DNA from: Nitrospirota bacterium
GTDB lineage: Bacteria > Nitrospirota > Thermodesulfovibrionia > Thermodesulfovibrionales > SM23-35
Length of the DNA: 56,015 nt
Reading direction: 5' to 3'
Assembly: GCA_013388455.1 (NCBI GenBank)
Contig: JACAFF010000024.1
Coordinates: 1 to 56,015, forward strand
A program made the translations under genes and the position numbers. The notes beneath the pieces are model-generated. The model had not been told where the DNA came from, did no database searches, and saw nothing but the letters and a program-made list of their open reading frames with translations. Below, one piece after another: positions 42,045 through 52,496 of the stretch; the stretch's first letter is position 1; the number at the start of each line of letters is the position of its first letter.

Positions 42045-43083
42045 TTTGGACAATACCTCCACTATTTTGAATATTCATCTTCTTCTGTAACGCTTCTAAA
42101 TCAACCCGCATTCCGAGACGGAGTCCCATCCCATGTAAAATATCCTTAATCTCATTCAGGGATTTTCGCCCAAAGTTCTTTGTCCTGAGCATCTCTTGCT
42201 CAGTCTTTTGAACAAGATCAGCAATTGTTTTAATATTTGCATTTTTAAGACAGTTATACGATCTAACAGAAAGCTCCAACTCTTCAACACTCTTTAGGAG
42301 ATTGGAGTTAAATACTGGATCTTCGTTCGATGGAGTTACAAAAGAAATTGGTTCAGTAGATGCCACCTCTTCTTGAATCTCCTCTTCATTCAACACAAAA
42401 AGATTCAAATGTTCTATGATGATAGAAGCTGCTTTTGAAATTGTTTTTTCAGGTGTTATACTGCCGTCTGTCCATATTTCCATTACAAGCCTGTCGAAAT
42501 CAGTCTCCCTACCAACCCTTGCTTTCTCAACAGTAAAATTTACTTTTTTTACAGGTGTAAAAACAGAATCAACAGGAATCACCCCCATTGGCAGGTCTTC
42601 CTCTTTATTTAATTCAGCAGGAACATATCCTTTTCCTTTTTTAATGTAAAGCTCTGCTTCAAAAAAAGCATCCTTATCTAAATTTGCTATGATTTGTTCT
42701 GGGTTCAATATGTCAAAAAAAGCATCCTTCTGAATATCTGCACCAGTAACTGTTTTAGGTCCCTTAACATTAATTTTGGCTATCCGTATGCCATTAGTAT
42801 ATAATTTGAATCTCAACTTCTTAATATTGAGAATAATATCAATTACGTCTTCTTTAACCCCTTTTATAGTCGAAAACTCATGTAGTGCACCTGGAATCTT
42901 AACAGCGGTTACTGCTGCACCTTCAACAGAAGACAGAAGAACCCTCCTCAGGGCATTTCCCAGAGTAGTCCCAAATCCGCGCTCTAAAGGCTCAGCTATA
43001 AGTTTTCCGTACGAATCTGTTAATGTCTCTTCATCAAATCTAATCTCGTCGGGTAGCTGAAACCCTATTTTTTTCAGGTCCAT
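42034..43083 (-). CDS. rpoA: RNA polymerase alpha subunit
   Basis: A 349-residue alpha subunit. N-terminal dimerisation/assembly domain: EPLERGFGTTLGNALRRVLLSSVEGAAVT, IKGVKEDVIDIILNIK. Flexible linker of about 232-262. C-terminal DNA/activator-binding domain: LELSVRSYNCLKNANIKTIADLV, KNFGRKSLNEIKDIL with the UP-element contact residues. It is separated from rpsD by a 192-nt gap carrying direct repeats, so an extra promoter for rpoA-rplQ is possible. AGGAGG precedes the start. Confidence 0.97.
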   Translation of the reverse strand: MDLKKIGFQLPDEIRFDEETLTDSYGKLIAEPLERGFGTTLGNALRRVLLSSVEGAAVTAVKIPGALHEFSTIKGVKEDVIDIILNIKKLRFKLYTNGIRIAKINVKGPKTVTGADIQKDAFFDILNPEQIIANLDKDAFFEAELYIKKGKGYVPAELNKEEDLPMGVIPVDSVFTPVKKVNFTVEKARVGRETDFDRLVMEIWTDGSITPEKTISKAASIIIEHLNLFVLNEEEIQEEVASTEPISFVTPSNEDPVFNSNLLKSVEELELSVRSYNCLKNANIKTIADLVQKTEQEMLRTKNFGRKSLNEIKDILHGMGLRLGMRVDLEALQKKMNIQNSGGIVQNAT

Positions 43084-43130
43084 ATGGCCTCCTTCAATTA
43101 TTTCCGATAATAAAATACTACTTCTAATAA

Positions 43131-43158
43131 ATCAGTCCTTAAAAATCAGTCCTTAAAA
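43131..43158. repeat. 14-bp tandem direct repeat in the rpsD-rpoA gap
   Basis: ATCAGTCCTTAAAA occurs twice back to back (43131-43144 and 43145-43158). On the minus strand it gives two TTTTAAGGACTGAT units about 50-75 nt before rpoA. It may be part of a local promoter or regulatory site. No hairpin is obvious. Confidence 0.5.
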
Positions 43159-43275
43159 ATATCAATTATCAAAATATTCTGATTTTAAAATTTTTAAAAA
43201 CAATGGCGATTTGATTATTGGCCATTGGGAATTAATTACTATCATTTTCTGTACTTTATTTTGATTTAAAAATTT

Positions 43276-43902
43276 TTACTTGGAATAAAGCTCAACGATT
43301 AGCTGTTCCTGAACAGGCAGTTGTATATCCTCACGAGATGGAATCTGTAAAACCTTACCTCTTAGATTAGCAATATCCACTTCAACCCAAGCAGGCATTC
43401 CTCTATGTTCGCTTTTAGAAATGCTATCTGTAATTTCTGGAATATCTTTGCTTGATTCCTTTACCTCAATTATATCTCCCCCCTTGATTGTATACGATGG
43501 TAGATTTACCCTTTTGCCATTTACTAATATATGACCATGTCCGATAAGCTGCCTTGCCTTTCTCCTGTTTGATGCAAAACCCATTCTATAAACTATACTA
43601 TCAAGCCGACTCTCAATGATTTGAAGTAATTTATCTCCTGTAATACCCTTCTTTCTTTCTGCTTCAGAGAAATATCTCCTAAACTGTCTCTCGAGTATTC
43701 CATACATTCTTCTTACTTTTTGCTTTTCTCTAAGCTGCACTCCATAATCAGACAGTTTTCTGTAACCCTGACCGTGTTGTCCAGGAGGATATTTTCTTCT
43801 TTCGATAGCACATTTTTCTGTATAACACCTGTCACCTTTCAAAAATAATTTATCTCCTTCTCTCCGACATATTCTGCATAATGAACCTATATATCTTGCC
43901 AC
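43276..43902 (-). CDS. rpsD: 30S ribosomal protein S4
   Basis: A 208-residue S4, a primary 16S rRNA binder that nucleates 30S assembly and in many bacteria represses its own operon. It is the zinc-binding (C+) version: [10 protein letters not shown] and CYTEKC near the N-terminus. The S4 RNA-binding fold is at [31 protein letters not shown]. It starts 1 nt before the rpsK end (adjacent genes), and the first strong gap in the alpha cluster follows it. Confidence 0.97.
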   Translation of the reverse strand: MARYIGSLCRICRREGDKLFLKGDRCYTEKCAIERRKYPPGQHGQGYRKLSDYGVQLREKQKVRRMYGILERQFRRYFSEAERKKGITGDKLLQIIESRLDSIVYRMGFASNRRKARQLIGHGHILVNGKRVNLPSYTIKGGDIIEVKESSKDIPEITDSISKSEHRGMPAWVEVDIANLRGKVLQIPSREDIQLPVQEQLIVELYSK

Positions 43903-44289
43903 TTATACTCTCCTCTTTTTTGGTGGTCTGCATCCGTTATGCGGAACAGGTGTAACATCTTTTATGAGATTAATCTCAAGACCTGCTGCCTGGAGAGCTC
44001 TTATTGCGGACTCCCTCCCAGCTCCAGGTCCTTTTACATAGATATCAACTTGTTTCATGCCTAAATCCATTGCTTTCTTTGCTGCTGATTGAGCCGCAAT
44101 CTGCGCAGCATATGGAGTCCCTTTTCTTGATCCCTTAAATCCTAAATTTCCTGCACTTGCCCACGTTATAACATCTCCGTTAGGATCTGTTATGGTAATG
44201 ATTGTATTATTAAAAGTAGCCTGAATATGTGCAGAACCATATGTTATATTTTTCTTATCCTTTTTAAGTCCTTTTTTCCTTTGAGCCAT
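43903..44289 (-). CDS. rpsK: 30S ribosomal protein S11
   Basis: A 128-residue S11 of the 30S platform near the mRNA exit. The sequence [47 protein letters not shown] and the end [18 protein letters not shown] are standard. Spacing to rpsM is 4 nt and to rpsD 0 nt. Nothing unusual. Confidence 0.97.
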   Translation of the reverse strand: MAQRKKGLKKDKKNITYGSAHIQATFNNTIITITDPNGDVITWASAGNLGFKGSRKGTPYAAQIAAQSAAKKAMDLGMKQVDIYVKGPGAGRESAIRALQAAGLEINLIKDVTPVPHNGCRPPKKRRV

Positions 44290-44293
44290 GCTA

Positions 44294-44668
44294 TTATGCC
44301 TCTTTTTTCTTGCCCATTACTGCTTTTCGTGGGCCTTTTCGTGTACGTGCGTTAGTTCTTGTCCTCTGTCCTCTTAAAGGAAGTCCTAAACGGTGCCTTT
44401 GTCCTCTATAGCTTCCGATATCTATAAGTCTTTTGATATTCATTGAAATATCACGCCTTAAATCTCCTTCAACTCTATAATCCCTTTCAATAATAGTTCT
44501 TATCTTAACTATCTCTTCATCACTCAGGTCTTTTACCCTTTTATCAGGATTTATATTGGTCTCGGATAGTATTTTATTTGATACAGATCTTCCAATACCA
44601 AAAATTCTCGTCAAACCGATTTCTACACGTTCGTTTTTAGGCAGATCAACTCCAGCAATCCTTGCCAA
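44294..44668 (-). CDS. rpsM: 30S ribosomal protein S13
   Basis: A 124-residue S13 in the head of the small subunit, contacting tRNA and L5. Starts [20 protein letters not shown]; helix-two-turn-helix [20 protein letters not shown]; end [19 protein letters not shown]. It lies 45 nt downstream of rpmJ. Standard length and motifs. Confidence 0.97.
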   Translation of the reverse strand: MARIAGVDLPKNERVEIGLTRIFGIGRSVSNKILSETNINPDKRVKDLSDEEIVKIRTIIERDYRVEGDLRRDISMNIKRLIDIGSYRGQRHRLGLPLRGQRTRTNARTRKGPRKAVMGKKKEA

Positions 44669-44713
44669 TTTTCATCTCCTCATTTCATTTGATTTTTAAT
44701 TAAATTACTTTTA

Positions 44714-44827
44714 CTACCCCTGTCTTTGCTTATGTCTTGGGTTATCACAAATAATCCGTAAAATACCTTTTCTCTTTATTATCTTACATTTAGCACATAT
44801 TGGTTTAACAGAAGAACGAACCTTCAT
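44714..44827 (-). CDS. rpmJ: 50S ribosomal protein L36
   Basis: A 37-residue L36 too small for most ORF lists. It reads [17 protein letters not shown], then [20 protein letters not shown], with the zinc ligands Cys-x-x-Cys, Cys and His of the C+ form. GAGGATATT lies directly upstream of ATG 44827. It stands between infA and rpsM as in most bacteria. Confidence 0.95.
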   Translation of the reverse strand: MKVRSSVKPICAKCKIIKRKGILRIICDNPRHKQRQG

Positions 44828-44841
44828 AATATCCTCTTTCG

Positions 44842-45063
44842 CTATTTAAATCTATATGTTATTCTTCCCTTTGTTAAGTCATAAGGAGACAACTCTACAG
44901 TAACTTTATCTCCTGGTAAAATCTTTATAAAATTCATTCGCATCTTGCCTGAAACATAAGCAAGAATTATCTGCCCGTTTTCAAGCTCGACTTTAAACAT
45001 TGCGTTAGGCAGAGTTTCAACAATTTTACCTTCAACCTCTATATTGTCTTCTTTTGGTGGCAT
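44842..45063 (-). CDS. infA: translation initiation factor IF-1
   Basis: A 73-residue OB-fold protein that occupies the 30S A site during initiation. [63 protein letters not shown] is the complete family sequence. It lies between map and rpmJ, 21 nt and 14 nt apart. Confidence 0.96.
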   Translation of the reverse strand: MPPKEDNIEVEGKIVETLPNAMFKVELENGQIILAYVSGKMRMNFIKILPGDKVTVELSPYDLTKGRITYRFK

Positions 45064-45084
45064 TAACTGAATAATATAACTTTT

Positions 45085-45834
45085 TTAATTTAATTTAGTC
45101 AATATTCTCGGTTCATCTGATGTCACAAGTAAAGTGTGCTCGAAATGTGCTGATAATTTACCATCTATGGTTACAGCTGTCCATCCATCATCAAGAATTA
45201 CTACCTCATGCCCACCTTCGTTTACCATTGGTTCAATGGCAAGTGTCATACCGGGCCTTAATCTTGGCCCCCGACCAGGAGACCCAAAGTTTGGAATCTG
45301 TGGATCTTCATGTAATTCTCTCCCAATACCATGACCAACAAATGCCCTTACTACAGAAAAACCATTTTCCTCAACATGCCTCTGTATTGAATGGGATATA
45401 TCTGAAACTCTTTTATCAGACCTCGCATTTTCTATGCCTTTGTAAAGAGCTTCTTCAGTAACCCTTAAAAGTGTTTCAACTCTTGAATTTACTTTACCAA
45501 CCGGAAAAGTATAAGCAGCATCTCCATAAAAACCGTCTTTGAAAACACCCAGGTCAATCCCTAATATATCACCGTCTTTCAGTATCTTATTAGATGGGAT
45601 ACCGTGTACTACTTCATTATTTACGGATGTACAAATACTCGCCGGAAACCCTCTATATCCTTTAAATGCAGGGAGCCCGCCGTTTTCTATAATAAAAATC
45701 TCTGCAAGCCGCTCAATTTCTTTTGTTGTAATGCCTGGCTTTATTTTATCGCTAATGTAATTCAGAGTCTTTGCAACTATCAGACATGCCTGAGCAATCT
45801 TTTCTATCTCTTCTTCTGATTTCAAAATAACCAT
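45085..45834 (-). CDS. map: methionine aminopeptidase, type I
   Basis: A 249-residue metalloprotease that removes initiator Met. Ligand segments: GIDLGVFKDGFYGDAAYTF (two Asp), GHGIGRELHEDPQIPN (His), MTLAIEPMVNEGG (Glu) and SAHFEHTLLVT (His, Glu). The N-terminus lacks a zinc-finger extension, as in type Ia enzymes. It follows secY directly (16 nt), with no adk between them, unlike many operons. Confidence 0.96.
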   Translation of the reverse strand: MVILKSEEEIEKIAQACLIVAKTLNYISDKIKPGITTKEIERLAEIFIIENGGLPAFKGYRGFPASICTSVNNEVVHGIPSNKILKDGDILGIDLGVFKDGFYGDAAYTFPVGKVNSRVETLLRVTEEALYKGIENARSDKRVSDISHSIQRHVEENGFSVVRAFVGHGIGRELHEDPQIPNFGSPGRGPRLRPGMTLAIEPMVNEGGHEVVILDDGWTAVTIDGKLSAHFEHTLLVTSDEPRILTKLN

Positions 45835-45850
45835 CTATTTATTTAAATTC

Positions 45851-47158
45851 CTATCCCCTTCTTCCCTTTATCCTGCCCTTTTTGAGAAATCCTTCATATG
45901 AACGCGTGATCAAATGGGATTCTATCTGTGATACAGTATCTAAAGCTACACCGACTGCTATTAGTAGAGAAGTTCCACCGAAATAAAAAGGCACATGAAA
46001 CCGGCTAATAAGAATTTCAGGGATAATACATACAATTGCAAGGTATAAAGCACCAACAAATGTCAAACGAGATAACACCCTGTAAATATATTCAGATGTT
46101 TTTTGTCCAGGCCTTATTCCGGGTATGTATCCGCCATATTTTTTAAGGTTATCTGCAATATCAACAGGATTAAAAATAATAGCAGTATAAAAATATGCAA
46201 AAAAGAATATCATACCTACATAAAGCACTGAATAAAGAATAGTACCAGGAGCAAGCTGTCTTGCTATTGCCTGTACCCATGGTATTGCTATAAAACCTGC
46301 TACTGTAGCAGGAAATATCAAAATCGAAGAGGCAAAAATCGGAGGGATAACTCCAGAAGTGTTAATTTTTAATGGAAGGTGTGTCGATTGCCCTCCATAG
46401 ACTTTTCTACCTACTACCCTTTTTGCATATTGAACAGGAAGCTTCCGTTGTCCACGCTCAATATAAATTATAGCAGCAACAACCGCTATCATCATTATAA
46501 TAAGGAATATTACGAAAAAGATTGATATTTCACCTGCCTGTATGAGCCTTATTGTACTAATAATGGCATTCGGGAACCGCGCCACAATCCCTGCAAATAT
46601 AATCAGAGATATACCGTTCCCTATGCCTCTCTCTGTAATTTGTTCACCAAGCCACATAATAAAAGCTGTTCCAGATGTTAGAGTAATCATTGTCATCAAT
46701 CTAAATGACCACCCTGGATTTTGAACAAATGCACCACCAGCCATGCCCTCAAGCCCTGCTGCTATTCCAAAAGATTGTATAGCGCTTATAATAACAGTGC
46801 CATATCTTGTATATCTTACAATCTTTTTTCTACCTGCTTCACCCTCTTTTGCAAGTTTTCCGATAGCAGGGATAACAACAGTTAAAAGTTGTAAAATAAT
46901 AGAAGCACTAATATAAGGCATTATCCCAAGAGCAAAAATTGTTACCCTTGAAAGAGCTCCTCCTGAGAACATATCAAAGAAACCCATGAGTGCCCCACCT
47001 TTTTCTGCAAGAAACTTACTGAGTTCCTCCCCATTAATTCCAGGAGTAGGGATATGAGCTCCAATTCTATAAACAGCAAGAAGAGCTAATGTAAATAGCA
47101 CTCTACTCTTTAATTCAGGTATTTTAAATATGTTCTGAAAACTTGAGAGAATACCCAA
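45851..47158 (-). CDS. secY: protein translocase subunit SecY
   Basis: A 435-residue channel subunit with ten transmembrane helices. The start is FKIPELKSRVLFTLALLAVYRIGAHIPTPG, the plug/TM2 region FDMFSGGALSRVTIFALGIMPYI, and the C-terminal cytoplasmic loop GIRPGQKTSEYIYRVLSRLTFVGA. It works with SecE, SecG and SecA to export proteins such as Pal and the cytochrome encoded here. It lies 3 nt after rplO. Confidence 0.97.
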   Translation of the reverse strand: MGILSSFQNIFKIPELKSRVLFTLALLAVYRIGAHIPTPGINGEELSKFLAEKGGALMGFFDMFSGGALSRVTIFALGIMPYISASIILQLLTVVIPAIGKLAKEGEAGRKKIVRYTRYGTVIISAIQSFGIAAGLEGMAGGAFVQNPGWSFRLMTMITLTSGTAFIMWLGEQITERGIGNGISLIIFAGIVARFPNAIISTIRLIQAGEISIFFVIFLIIMMIAVVAAIIYIERGQRKLPVQYAKRVVGRKVYGGQSTHLPLKINTSGVIPPIFASSILIFPATVAGFIAIPWVQAIARQLAPGTILYSVLYVGMIFFFAYFYTAIIFNPVDIADNLKKYGGYIPGIRPGQKTSEYIYRVLSRLTFVGALYLAIVCIIPEILISRFHVPFYFGGTSLLIAVGVALDTVSQIESHLITRSYEGFLKKGRIKGRRG

Positions 47159-47161
47159 AGT

Positions 47162-47602
47162 CTATACTACCTCTGCTTTACCACCTGCTGCGGCTATCTT
47201 GGAAAGCGCAGAAGCACTGAATGCAACTGCCTTTATTGTAATAGGTCTGTTTATTTCACCTTCTCCAAGCACTTTGAGCCCGTGCTTTAACTTTTTTATT
47301 ATACCTTTTTCAAAAAGAATTTCAGGTGTGATTGTATCTAAGTCTTCAATTTTGCTTATATCTTTCAAATTAATAAAAGCGTATTCTTTTTTAAAATAGT
47401 TTTTAAATCCTCTCTTTGGAAGCCGCCTCTGTAATGGCATCTGACCACCTTCAAACCCCGGCCCTTTAGTTCCACCTGAGCGGGATTTCTGTCCTTTATG
47501 ACCTTTACAAGAGGTTTTGCCATGACCCGATCCTATTCCTCTTCCAACTCTCTTCTTCCTTTTTCTGCTACCATCAGCAGGTTTTAAATCCTGAATCCTC
47601 AT
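47162..47602 (-). CDS. rplO: 50S ribosomal protein L15
   Basis: A 146-residue L15. N-terminal Gly/Lys/Arg-rich stretch [25 protein letters not shown] that threads into 23S rRNA, followed by [17 protein letters not shown] and the globular C-terminus. It overlaps the rpsE end by 4 nt. In many bacteria rpmD (L30) would stand between rpsE and rplO; here there is no room for it. Confidence 0.96.
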   Translation of the reverse strand: MRIQDLKPADGSRKRKKRVGRGIGSGHGKTSCKGHKGQKSRSGGTKGPGFEGGQMPLQRRLPKRGFKNYFKKEYAFINLKDISKIEDLDTITPEILFEKGIIKKLKHGLKVLGEGEINRPITIKAVAFSASALSKIAAAGGKAEVV

Positions 47603-48105
47603 GACACCTCCTGGGGTTCCTCTTCACCTTTACCCCTTATTTTTATAACACTATCAGGGTCTTTCAAGCTCTTAAGCCCATTCAGAGTTGCTTTAACAGA
47701 ATTGAATGGATTATGACTCCTAAGAGATTTAGAAACCACATTCTGAACTCCTGCAACTTCAAGAATGGCTCTTACAGCTCCTCCTGCTATAATGCCCGTT
47801 CCTTTAACAGCAGGATTTATTACAACAATCCCTGATCCAAATCTTCCGATAACCCTGTGCGGTATTGTTCCATCTTTGATTGGGAATTTTATAAGTGACT
47901 TCTTTGCTTGCTCTATAGCTTTCCTTATGGCCTCAGGAACTTCTGATGCCTTACCCTTTCCTACACCAACTGTTCCCTCTCCATCTCCAACAACAACAAG
48001 AGCGGTAAATGAAAAGCGCCTTCCACCCTTAACTACTTTTGCTACTCTGTTAATATATATAACCTTATCTTTTAAATTCAGTTCTTCCGTATAGATTTTC
48101 TGCAC
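47599..48105 (-). CDS. rpsE: 30S ribosomal protein S5
   Basis: A 168-residue S5 of the decoding-accuracy region. [62 protein letters not shown] and [26 protein letters not shown] are family signatures. ATG 48105 follows rplR by 8 nt. Standard length. Confidence 0.97.
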   Translation of the reverse strand: MQKIYTEELNLKDKVIYINRVAKVVKGGRRFSFTALVVVGDGEGTVGVGKGKASEVPEAIRKAIEQAKKSLIKFPIKDGTIPHRVIGRFGSGIVVINPAVKGTGIIAGGAVRAILEVAGVQNVVSKSLRSHNPFNSVKATLNGLKSLKDPDSVIKIRGKGEEEPQEVS

Positions 48106-48113
48106 AAAACCTC

Positions 48114-48476
48114 CTAAAAATCTAATCCTGCTTCCCTTGCAGATTCAGCGAGCACTCTGACACTTCCGTGGTAGAGATAACCACCCCTATCAAACACAAC
48201 CTTTCTAATACCTTTTTCAATAGCCTTCTTTGCTATAAGTGCACCTACTAATTTTGCCATCTTCTTATTGCCTTTATGTGACTTTTCATCTGCAAATTCT
48301 TTATCAAGACTTGATGAACTAATTATTGTATGTCCTTTAGAGTCGTCTATTATCTGGGCATATATGTGATTTAAACTCCGATAAACAGATAATCTGGGCC
48401 TTTCAGGAGTCCCGATAACCTTTTTCCTTATCCTTTTATGACGCCGCTCTTTAGCTTCTTTTGTAAATTCTGACAA
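48114..48476 (-). CDS. rplR: 50S ribosomal protein L18
   Basis: A 120-residue 5S rRNA-binding protein. Basic N-terminus [26 protein letters not shown], then [15 protein letters not shown], and C-terminal [26 protein letters not shown]. It lies 15 nt after rplF. Nothing unusual. Confidence 0.97.
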   Translation of the reverse strand: MSEFTKEAKERRHKRIRKKVIGTPERPRLSVYRSLNHIYAQIIDDSKGHTIISSSSLDKEFADEKSHKGNKKMAKLVGALIAKKAIEKGIRKVVFDRGGYLYHGSVRVLAESAREAGLDF

Positions 48477-48491
48477 CTCTACCTCCTTAAA

Positions 48492-49034
48492 CTATTTCTT
48501 TCCCGCTTTCCCGACCTTTAATTTAATTCTTTCACGATTATACCTGATACCCTTTCCTTTATACGCATCAGGTGGCCTTAATGCTCTGAGGCTGGCGGCT
48601 ACTTGTCCGAGTTGCTGCTTATCGATGCCGGTAAGTGTAATCTGAGTCTGTTTTGGATCTAAAGAGGCTTTAATACCCTCTGGCAATTGAAATTCGGCAA
48701 CATGGGAATATCCAAGTGACAGAATAATCTTATCGCTGGATACTTGAGCTTTATAGCCAACTCCAACGATGTCAAGTACTTTCTGATAACCCTGAGATAC
48801 ACCAATAATCATATTTGATATCATACTTCTTGTAAGTCCATGGAGTTCTTGCTCAGCCTTTGAATCACCAGAGCGCTGAATAATCACAAAGCTATCATTT
48901 ACTGAAACTGATATCTTGTCAGGGCATCTCCAGTTCAATTCACCTTTAGGCCCTTTCACGTGAATAATCTTATTGTTTATGTCTACCTGAACTTTTTCTG
49001 GTATCTGTATTGGTTTTTTACCAATTCTTGACAT
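48492..49034 (-). CDS. rplF: 50S ribosomal protein L6
   Basis: A 180-residue two-domain protein near the factor-binding site. MSRIGKKPIQIPEKVQVDIN, VKGPKGELNW, the centre LDIVGVGYKAQV, and C-terminal IRALRPPDAYKGKGIRY with RNA-binding residues (here ASLRALRPPD). Standard length. 16 nt after rpsH. Confidence 0.97.
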   Translation of the reverse strand: MSRIGKKPIQIPEKVQVDINNKIIHVKGPKGELNWRCPDKISVSVNDSFVIIQRSGDSKAEQELHGLTRSMISNMIIGVSQGYQKVLDIVGVGYKAQVSSDKIILSLGYSHVAEFQLPEGIKASLDPKQTQITLTGIDKQQLGQVAASLRALRPPDAYKGKGIRYNRERIKLKVGKAGKK

Positions 49035-49050
49035 CTTGGTCTATTCTCCT

Positions 49051-49443
49051 TTACCACACATAACAGATAACTTCTCCTCCAATTCCTTCCCTTCTACATA
49101 CCTTATCACTAAAAATCCCTTTTGAAGTTGTCATAATTGCTATTCCGAGTCCGCCCATTACTTTAGGTATCTCTTTTTTTCCTGAGTAAACCCTTCTACC
49201 CGGCTTACTCACTCTTTTCAATCCCGTAATAACGCATTCATTATCCGTATATTTCAGAATTATTCTGAGAATGCCCTGTCTTCTATCTTTCAGAATTTTA
49301 TATGCTCTTATAAAACCTTCCTCTTTCAATATCTTTGCTATCTCAATCTTCATCTTAGAAATGGGGATATCAACTTTTTCCGCCTTGATACGGATTGCAT
49401 TTCTAATCCTTGTAAGCATGTCTGCAATTGGATCAGTTAACAT
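49051..49443 (-). CDS. rpsH: 30S ribosomal protein S8
   Basis: A 130-residue 16S rRNA central-domain binder; in E. coli it also represses the spc operon. [13 protein letters not shown] at the start, [31 protein letters not shown], and [13 protein letters not shown] at the end. It lies 25 nt after rpsN. Confidence 0.97.
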   Translation of the reverse strand: MLTDPIADMLTRIRNAIRIKAEKVDIPISKMKIEIAKILKEEGFIRAYKILKDRRQGILRIILKYTDNECVITGLKRVSKPGRRVYSGKKEIPKVMGGLGIAIMTTSKGIFSDKVCRREGIGGEVICYVW

Positions 49444-49468
49444 TCAACCTCCCTAAGGTTTATGTGAA

Positions 49469-49654
49469 TTACCAGCTCGCTTTTATAACACCAGGTATCT
49501 GGCCTTCAAGTGCTAACATTCTGAAACAAATTCTGCATATGCCAAATCGACGTAAATAAGCCCTTGGTCTACCGCACAATTTACATCTATTATGTGCCCT
49601 TACCCTAAACTTTGGCGGTCTTTTAGCCTTTTCCATCATACAAATCTTTGCCAT
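49469..49654 (-). CDS. rpsN: 30S ribosomal protein S14, zinc-binding short type
   Basis: A 61-residue S14 of the type Z form. [20 protein letters not shown] holds two Cys pairs for zinc, and the end [15 protein letters not shown] is standard. The first residues ([16 protein letters not shown]) include an additional Cys. It lies between rplE and rpsH. Confidence 0.96.
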   Translation of the reverse strand: MAKICMMEKAKRPPKFRVRAHNRCKLCGRPRAYLRRFGICRICFRMLALEGQIPGVIKASW

Positions 49655-49685
49655 TCTTCACTCCTCAAACCAACTTATATTATCA

Positions 49686-50225
49686 TCAGTTCCTGAAGGG
49701 CATACCGAAATAGCGCAAAAGGGCTTTACTTTCTTTATCAGTCTTAGCTGTTGTGCATACTGTAATATCAAGCCCATGAACCATTTCTACCTTATCGTAT
49801 TCTACTTCAGGAAAAATGAATTGTTCTTTTATACCTATATTATAATTCCCTCTTCCATCAAAAGACTTTCCTGCTACGCCTTTAAAGTCTCTGATTCTTG
49901 GCAACGCAATATTTATAAATCTATCAAGAAACTCATACATAATTTTCCCACGAAGTGTAACCTTACAACCGATTGGAGTGCCTTTCCTTAATTTGAACGA
50001 TGCGATTGATTTCTTTGCTTTTGTAATAACTGCCTTCTGACCGGTTATGGCACCAAGTTCTTTCTGGGCCGCATCAAGTAATTTTATATTTTGTATAGCC
50101 TCACCAAGGCCTACATTTAATACAATCTTCTCTATCTTAGGAACTTCCATTACATTTTTATATGAGAATTCCTTCATCATTTTAGGTACAATCTCTTTTA
50201 GATATCTCTCTTTAAGTCTTGGCAT
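49686..50225 (-). CDS. rplE: 50S ribosomal protein L5
   Basis: A 179-residue 5S rRNA-binding protein that bridges to S13. [80 protein letters not shown] and [13 protein letters not shown] are family hallmarks. ATG 50225 gives the usual MPRLKERY start; a TTG two codons upstream overlaps the rplX stop and is less likely. Confidence 0.96.
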   Translation of the reverse strand: MPRLKERYLKEIVPKMMKEFSYKNVMEVPKIEKIVLNVGLGEAIQNIKLLDAAQKELGAITGQKAVITKAKKSIASFKLRKGTPIGCKVTLRGKIMYEFLDRFINIALPRIRDFKGVAGKSFDGRGNYNIGIKEQFIFPEVEYDKVEMVHGLDITVCTTAKTDKESKALLRYFGMPFRN

Positions 50226-50227
50226 TA

Positions 50228-50548
50228 TCAACTGTCGATCACCTCATTGCATTTTTTACAACTACGCACCTTCTTATTATTCTCTAAATAAGTATTCCCA
50301 ATCTTTGTGGGTTTATCACATTTTGGACAGATTAACATCACATTCGATATATGAAGAGGTGCCTCTTTTTCAATAATTCCTCCCTGTGCATATTTTTTTG
50401 AAGGTTTCATATGTCTTTTAATCATATTAATCTTCTCTATAAGAAGCATATTCTTTGCTGAATACACTGAGAGAACCCTTCCTTTTTTACCTTTTTCCTT
50501 TCCTGCAATAACAAGAACCGTATCGTTTTTCTTTATCTTTAGACCCAT
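50228..50548 (-). CDS. rplX: 50S ribosomal protein L24
   Basis: A 106-residue assembly-initiator protein. KOW motif at [23 protein letters not shown]; then [31 protein letters not shown]-terminal zinc-ribbon-like part with CPKC ... CKKC follows. ATG 50548 has AGGAG upstream and matches the family start; a longer frame reaching 50653 overlaps rplN and is rejected. Confidence 0.96.
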   Translation of the reverse strand: MGLKIKKNDTVLVIAGKEKGKKGRVLSVYSAKNMLLIEKINMIKRHMKPSKKYAQGGIIEKEAPLHISNVMLICPKCDKPTKIGNTYLENNKKVRSCKKCNEVIDS

Positions 50549-50555
50549 ATATCTC

Positions 50556-50924
50556 CTATAAAACCTCTGGTGCCAGTGAGATAATTTTTGTGAATTCTTT
50601 CCATCTAAGCTCTCTTGCAACAGGCCCAAAAATTCTTGTACCAACAGGTTCACCCTGTGCGTTTATAAGAACAACAGCATTTTGGTCAAAACGTATATAA
50701 GAACCATCAGATCTTCTATGCTCTTTTTTTGTTCTTACCACAACTGCCTTTGCAACGGTTCCCTTTTTAATGTTGCTGTCAGGCAATGCTTCCTTTACGC
50801 TGACAACCACAATGTCTCCAAGCCGTGCATATCTTTTATGAAATCCACCGAGAACCTTGATACATTGAACTTTTTTAGCACCTGAATTATCTGCTACTTC
50901 GAGCATACTCCTCAACTGAATCAT
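50556..50924 (-). CDS. rplN: 50S ribosomal protein L14
   Basis: A 122-residue intersubunit-bridge protein. [74 protein letters not shown] and [11 protein letters not shown] are fully standard. It lies 23 nt after rpsQ and 7 nt before rplX. Confidence 0.97.
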   Translation of the reverse strand: MIQLRSMLEVADNSGAKKVQCIKVLGGFHKRYARLGDIVVVSVKEALPDSNIKKGTVAKAVVVRTKKEHRRSDGSYIRFDQNAVVLINAQGEPVGTRIFGPVARELRWKEFTKIISLAPEVL

Positions 50925-50947
50925 ATTTCATCACTCCCAATCAGCCT

Positions 50948-51175
50948 CTAATCTATTACCATCCACTTTTTCTCTTTGCTTAGTGGTCTTGTTTCTATAA
51001 TCTTTACAATATCTCCAACTTTACATTTGTTATTTTCATCATGTGCTTTTAGTTTTGTTATCCTCTTCACTGTTTTCTTATAAATAGGATGCTGAAAAAG
51101 TCTTGTGACAGCAACAACAACTGTCTTATCCATCTTGTTACTGATTACTTTACCTGTATAAATCTTCTTAGGCAT
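50948..51175 (-). CDS. rpsQ: 30S ribosomal protein S17
   Basis: A 75-residue S17, a primary 16S rRNA-binding OB-fold protein: [41 protein letters not shown] with [18 protein letters not shown]. Slightly shorter than the E. coli protein. 18 nt after rpmC. Confidence 0.96.
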   Translation of the reverse strand: MPKKIYTGKVISNKMDKTVVVAVTRLFQHPIYKKTVKRITKLKAHDENNKCKVGDIVKIIETRPLSKEKKWMVID

Positions 51176-51193
51176 CTATCCCTCTTCTTTCCT

Positions 51194-51412
51194 CTATCTT
51201 ATTGCTTTCTCAAGACTTCGTATATTTTTTGACTTCTCAGTAATTAGGGTCAAAACCCTTGCTATATCCTTTTTCACAAAATGGATACGCTTTGGATTTT
51301 CTATTTCACCAGTTGCCTGTTGAAATCTTAAATTAAAGAGTTCCTTCCTTAAATCCTGTTCCTTTTGTTTAAGCTCTTCTATTGTCAACGCTCGAAGCTC
51401 GGATGGCTTCAT
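51194..51412 (-). CDS. rpmC: 50S ribosomal protein L29
   Basis: A 72-residue two-helix protein near the peptide exit tunnel, where trigger factor docks. [43 protein letters not shown], then [14 protein letters not shown]. It overlaps rplP by 4 nt (ATGA type), giving translational coupling. Confidence 0.96.
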   Translation of the reverse strand: MKPSELRALTIEELKQKEQDLRKELFNLRFQQATGEIENPKRIHFVKKDIARVLTLITEKSKNIRSLEKAIR

Positions 51413-51828
51413 AAAACCTCCTCATTTCTCTTTACAAACCGTGTAGCAATAGGCAACTTATGAGAGGCAAGCCTCATAGCCTCTTTAGCAGTAGATTCGT
51501 TTACTCCTGACATTTCATAAATAATTCTTCCAGGCTTTACCACAGCTACCCAATATTCTGGTGCTCCTTTACCTTTTCCCATCCTTGTTTCAGCAGGCTT
51601 CTTGGTAATTGGTTTATCAGGAAAAATGCGAATCCACAACTTACAACCCCTTTTAGCATGTCTTGTAATTGCAATTCTTGCAGCTTCAATCTGTGCACTT
51701 GAGATCCATCCTGGTTCGAGTGCCTTTAATCCATATTCTCCGAAAGAAACAGTTGAACCACTATATGCTTTACCATTCATTCTACCTTTCTGCATTTTTC
51801 TGAATTTAACTTTTTTGGGCATTAACAT
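51409..51828 (-). CDS. rplP: 50S ribosomal protein L16
   Basis: A 139-residue protein near the A site. [78 protein letters not shown] and [10 protein letters not shown] are standard. The MLMPK start is common in the family, so ATG 51828 is kept over the internal ATG. 7 nt after rpsC. Confidence 0.97.
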   Translation of the reverse strand: MLMPKKVKFRKMQKGRMNGKAYSGSTVSFGEYGLKALEPGWISSAQIEAARIAITRHAKRGCKLWIRIFPDKPITKKPAETRMGKGKGAPEYWVAVVKPGRIIYEMSGVNESTAKEAMRLASHKLPIATRFVKRNEEVL

Positions 51829-51835
51829 AATTAAA

Positions 51836-52483
51836 TTACAACTCCTTAGCTGTGCTTTCAGGCATTATATCACCATGATACATCCATACCTTAACGCCAA
51901 TAATACCATAGGTCGTTCTGGCCTGTGCAAATCCATAACCAATATCTGCTCTGAATGTATGAAGAGGAACCCGTCCTTCCCTGTACCATTCGGAACGTGC
52001 TATTTCGGCTCCAGCGAGTCTGCCTGAACAAGCTACCTTAACACCAAGCGTTCCAAATCTTAGAGCAGAAGCAACAGATTTTTTCATAGCACGTCTGAAC
52101 GCTACCCTTTTTTCGAGTTGAAGTGCTATATTTTCAGCTACAAGTTGAGCATCTATCTCTGGTTTCCTTATCTCTTTGATATCGATAGCTATTTCTTTAC
52201 CAGCCATCTGCTTGAGTTCTTTTCTGAGCTTTTCGACCTCTGTTCCTTTTTTGCCAATAATTATGCCAGGTCTTGCTGTATGAATAATTATCCTGATATT
52301 CTGGCCTGTTCTTTCTATTTCTATTTTAGGGACACCAGCATGAAAGAGTCTTTGCTTAAGAGTTCTTCTTATATTGATATCTTGAAGAAGCTGTTCGTTG
52401 TATCCTCGTTTGACATACCATCTCGAGTCCCAGTTTTTTATAATTCCCAGCCGATTCCCTATAGGATGCGTCTTTTGACCCAA
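51836..52483 (-). CDS. rpsC: 30S ribosomal protein S3
   Basis: A 215-residue mRNA-entry-site protein. [24 protein letters not shown] motif in [20 protein letters not shown], and the C-terminal [49 protein letters not shown]. 13 nt after rplV. Normal length. Confidence 0.97.
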   Translation of the reverse strand: MGQKTHPIGNRLGIIKNWDSRWYVKRGYNEQLLQDINIRRTLKQRLFHAGVPKIEIERTGQNIRIIIHTARPGIIIGKKGTEVEKLRKELKQMAGKEIAIDIKEIRKPEIDAQLVAENIALQLEKRVAFRRAMKKSVASALRFGTLGVKVACSGRLAGAEIARSEWYREGRVPLHTFRADIGYGFAQARTTYGIIGVKVWMYHGDIMPESTAKEL

Positions 52484-52496
52484 ATCTACCTCCTGC

